DNA from: an uncultured Brevundimonas sp.
Lineage (GTDB): Bacteria; Pseudomonadota; Alphaproteobacteria; Caulobacterales; Caulobacteraceae
Direction of reading: 5' to 3'
Assembly: GCA_946481425.1 (NCBI GenBank)
Contig: CAMLNT010000123.1
Coordinates: 1 to 6,909, forward strand
Length of the DNA: 6,909 bases
This document shows, piece after piece, positions 5,865 to 6,909 of this stretch. Position 1 is the first letter of the stretch; every line of letters starts with the position of its first letter. The position numbers and the translations under genes were made by a program. A model generated the notes under the pieces. It had not been told where the DNA came from. It did not search any database and saw only the letters and a program-made list of their open reading frames with translations.

Positions 5865-5957
5865 AGTCGTTTGGGAGGAAACGCCCAATCAGGGCCCCCT
5901 CACAATACGCTGCATTGCACAACGCGCAAGCGCTTTTTCGCACCTGCGACATGGATT
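5865..5957. other. Convergent intergenic gap / DUF599 3' UTR
   Basis: 93 bp between the converging stops. It holds short dyads (TTGGG 5872-5876 with CCCAA 5884-5888; a GCGC-rich patch near 5923-5932) that I do not consider supported elements. No small gene is visible. Confidence 0.4.
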
Positions 5958-6680
5958 TCATTGATTGCTGAATTGAGGGTCTGCGAGCACCGCCATCGCG
6001 CGCCGCACCCCAAGCGCAGCAGGCGAAATCGACTGACGCCAGGCCAGCAGGGACAGGGCCAGGATCGCCCCGGCCGCCAGCAGAATGGGGTGGATTAGCC
6101 AGGCTCCTGCCGCGAGTGCGAAGTAGTAGGCGCGGACCCCGCGGTTGAAGCCATTCATGGCGGGATTGAGCACCTCCGCGGCGGCTTGTGCGAAGGCGGA
6201 CAATTGCTGCGGGTCGGCTTCGGCTTCGGGCGCGGCTCCGACGAGGGCGACGGTGTAGTTCAGCTGGCGGATCGACCAGATGAAGTCGAGCAGGCCTCGC
6301 GCCAGACAAACGCTCACCAGGGCGAACTTCACTTCCAGCACCAGGGCCGGCGCCTCGCCGCCGACGGCCGGGATGTTGCGGAGCGCCGCCTCGCCGCCAA
6401 ACAGCACGCCGCCGACCGCCGCGATCAGGATCAGATTGGCCGAGGCGAAAAAGGAAGCGGAGTTGATCGTGTGGCCCAGCAGTTGGCTGTCCACCATGCG
6501 CATTTCACGCCTCGTCATGGCCGCCATCCAGCGCCAGCGCATGATGTCGAGATCGCTGTTCAGCGCGCCGCGCCGCTTTCCAATGGTTCGGATCATGGGC
6601 TCGCAGCCCAGCCAGGCGAGGGCGAAGATGACCAGGGCGGTCCAGTCGAACCAGCTCAGGCCCAGCATCCAGTCGGTCAT
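5958..6680 (-). CDS. DUF599 family integral membrane protein
   Basis: A 240-residue inner-membrane protein. Predicted membrane segments are near residues 9-27 (FDWTALVIFALAWLG), 76-96 (FFASANLILIAAVGGVLFGG), 113-130 (LVLEVKFALVSVCLARGL) and 186-214 (YFALAAGAWLIHP through LLAW). Between the first two lies the family-typical basic loop: SDLDIMRWRWM (42-52) and TRREMRMVDSQLLGHTINSA (56-75). A second conserved part, FNRGVRAYYFALA, is at 178-190. These match DUF599 as I recall it; the function is unknown. The start is ATG 6680 with a GGAAAG ribosome site about 8 nt upstream. It is monocistronic: divergent from accA and ended by its own terminator. Confidence 0.85.
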   Translation of the reverse strand: MTDWMLGLSWFDWTALVIFALAWLGCEPMIRTIGKRRGALNSDLDIMRWRWMAAMTRREMRMVDSQLLGHTINSASFFASANLILIAAVGGVLFGGEAALRNIPAVGGEAPALVLEVKFALVSVCLARGLLDFIWSIRQLNYTVALVGAAPEAEADPQQLSAFAQAAAEVLNPAMNGFNRGVRAYYFALAAGAWLIHPILLAAGAILALSLLAWRQSISPAALGVRRAMAVLADPQFSNQ

Positions 6681-6845
6681 CAGGCGCTTTCCAGCCCCGC
6701 GAGTCTGCGGCGGCCGCCATCATGGCCCAGCTGTCCGGGCGCGTCACCGGTTGACGCCGCAGGTTCGACGGCGCGAACTTCCCTTGCTCCCTGGCGTTGA
6801 CGCTTCTAGGTTCCGCCCCCTTAAAACGACCCCCTCGGACGCCGC
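6681..6845. promoter_or_regulatory. Divergent regulatory region DUF599 / accA
   Basis: 165 bp between divergent starts. It contains two TTGACGC elements in accA orientation (6751-6757 and 6797-6803), each followed by GGTTC a few bases later. The second, with TTAAAA (6821-6826) after 18 nt, is the best promoter candidate for accA and would give a 5' leader of only ~12 nt. No clear promoter for the DUF599 gene is seen. Confidence 0.35.
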
Positions 6846-6909
6846 ATGGCCCAGCACTATCTCGATTTCGAAAAGCCGATCGCCGACCTCGAAGCCAAGA
6901 TCGAGGAGC
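6846..6909 (+). CDS. accA: Acetyl-CoA carboxylase carboxyltransferase subunit alpha, 5' end (partial)
   Basis: Only the first 21 codons are present; the gene runs off the right edge. The reading LDFEKPIADLEAKIEE matches the very conserved AccA N-terminus (E. coli LDFEQPIAELEAKID), right after a short Met-Ala-Gln-His-Tyr lead. AccA with AccD forms the carboxyltransferase that makes malonyl-CoA for fatty acid synthesis in the cytosol. The ATG is preceded by a weak GGA ribosome site 6 nt upstream. Identification rests on a short stretch, but the pattern is distinctive. Confidence 0.9.
   Translation, partial: MAQHYLDFEKPIADLEAKIEE

Noticed and set aside
5905..5935. GCGC-rich dyads and a TGCATTGCA element in the convergent gap
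   Set aside because: Short, overlapping and mutually exclusive pairings; no terminator or promoter layout and no repeat elsewhere in the window.

Overview
The window is GC-rich, with strongly G/C-biased third codon positions. It looks like chromosomal DNA of an alphaproteobacterium, most likely a member of the Caulobacterales (Caulobacter/Brevundimonas/Phenylobacterium type). This rests on a close CpdR orthologue, a DUF6491 lipoprotein, several GTG/TTG starts and stop/start overlaps. The genus is an inference. The first ~100 bases (long C and G homopolymers around an AT-rich stretch) do not resemble the rest and are probably a poor-quality contig or read end.

Layout. Plus strand, 263-4015: a small DUF6491 lipoprotein gene, then a tightly packed three-gene set. 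The set is egtB (ergothioneine C-S bond-forming iron enzyme), egtD (histidine Nα-trimethyltransferase; start overlaps the egtB stop by 8 nt) and a Cys-rich flavodoxin-fold oxidoreductase (4-nt GTGA overlap with egtD). Minus strand, 4933 to 4032: cpdR (single-domain response regulator), a small predicted secreted protein of unknown function (4-nt TTGA overlap with cpdR), then tRNA-Val(GAC) with its own likely promoter. Divergent from cpdR is an N-formylglutamate amidohydrolase-family gene (4989-5864, plus). It converges on a DUF599 membrane-protein gene (6680-5958, minus), whose intrinsic terminator lies inside the last codons of the amidohydrolase gene. Divergent from DUF599, accA (acetyl-CoA carboxylase α subunit) starts at 6846 and runs off the window.

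How the genes work together. EgtD makes hercynine from histidine and SAM. EgtB then joins a thiol substrate to hercynine as a sulfoxide. The last steps (C-S cleavage and reduction to ergothioneine) have no recognised gene here: no EgtA, EgtC or EgtE is present. The coupled flavoprotein is therefore the most interesting gene, a plausible but unproven redox partner of the pathway. CpdR controls ClpXP proteolysis in the Caulobacter cell cycle. The remaining genes look like ordinary housekeeping or conserved hypothetical genes. I see no mobile element, CRISPR array, integrase, toxin-antitoxin or defence system.
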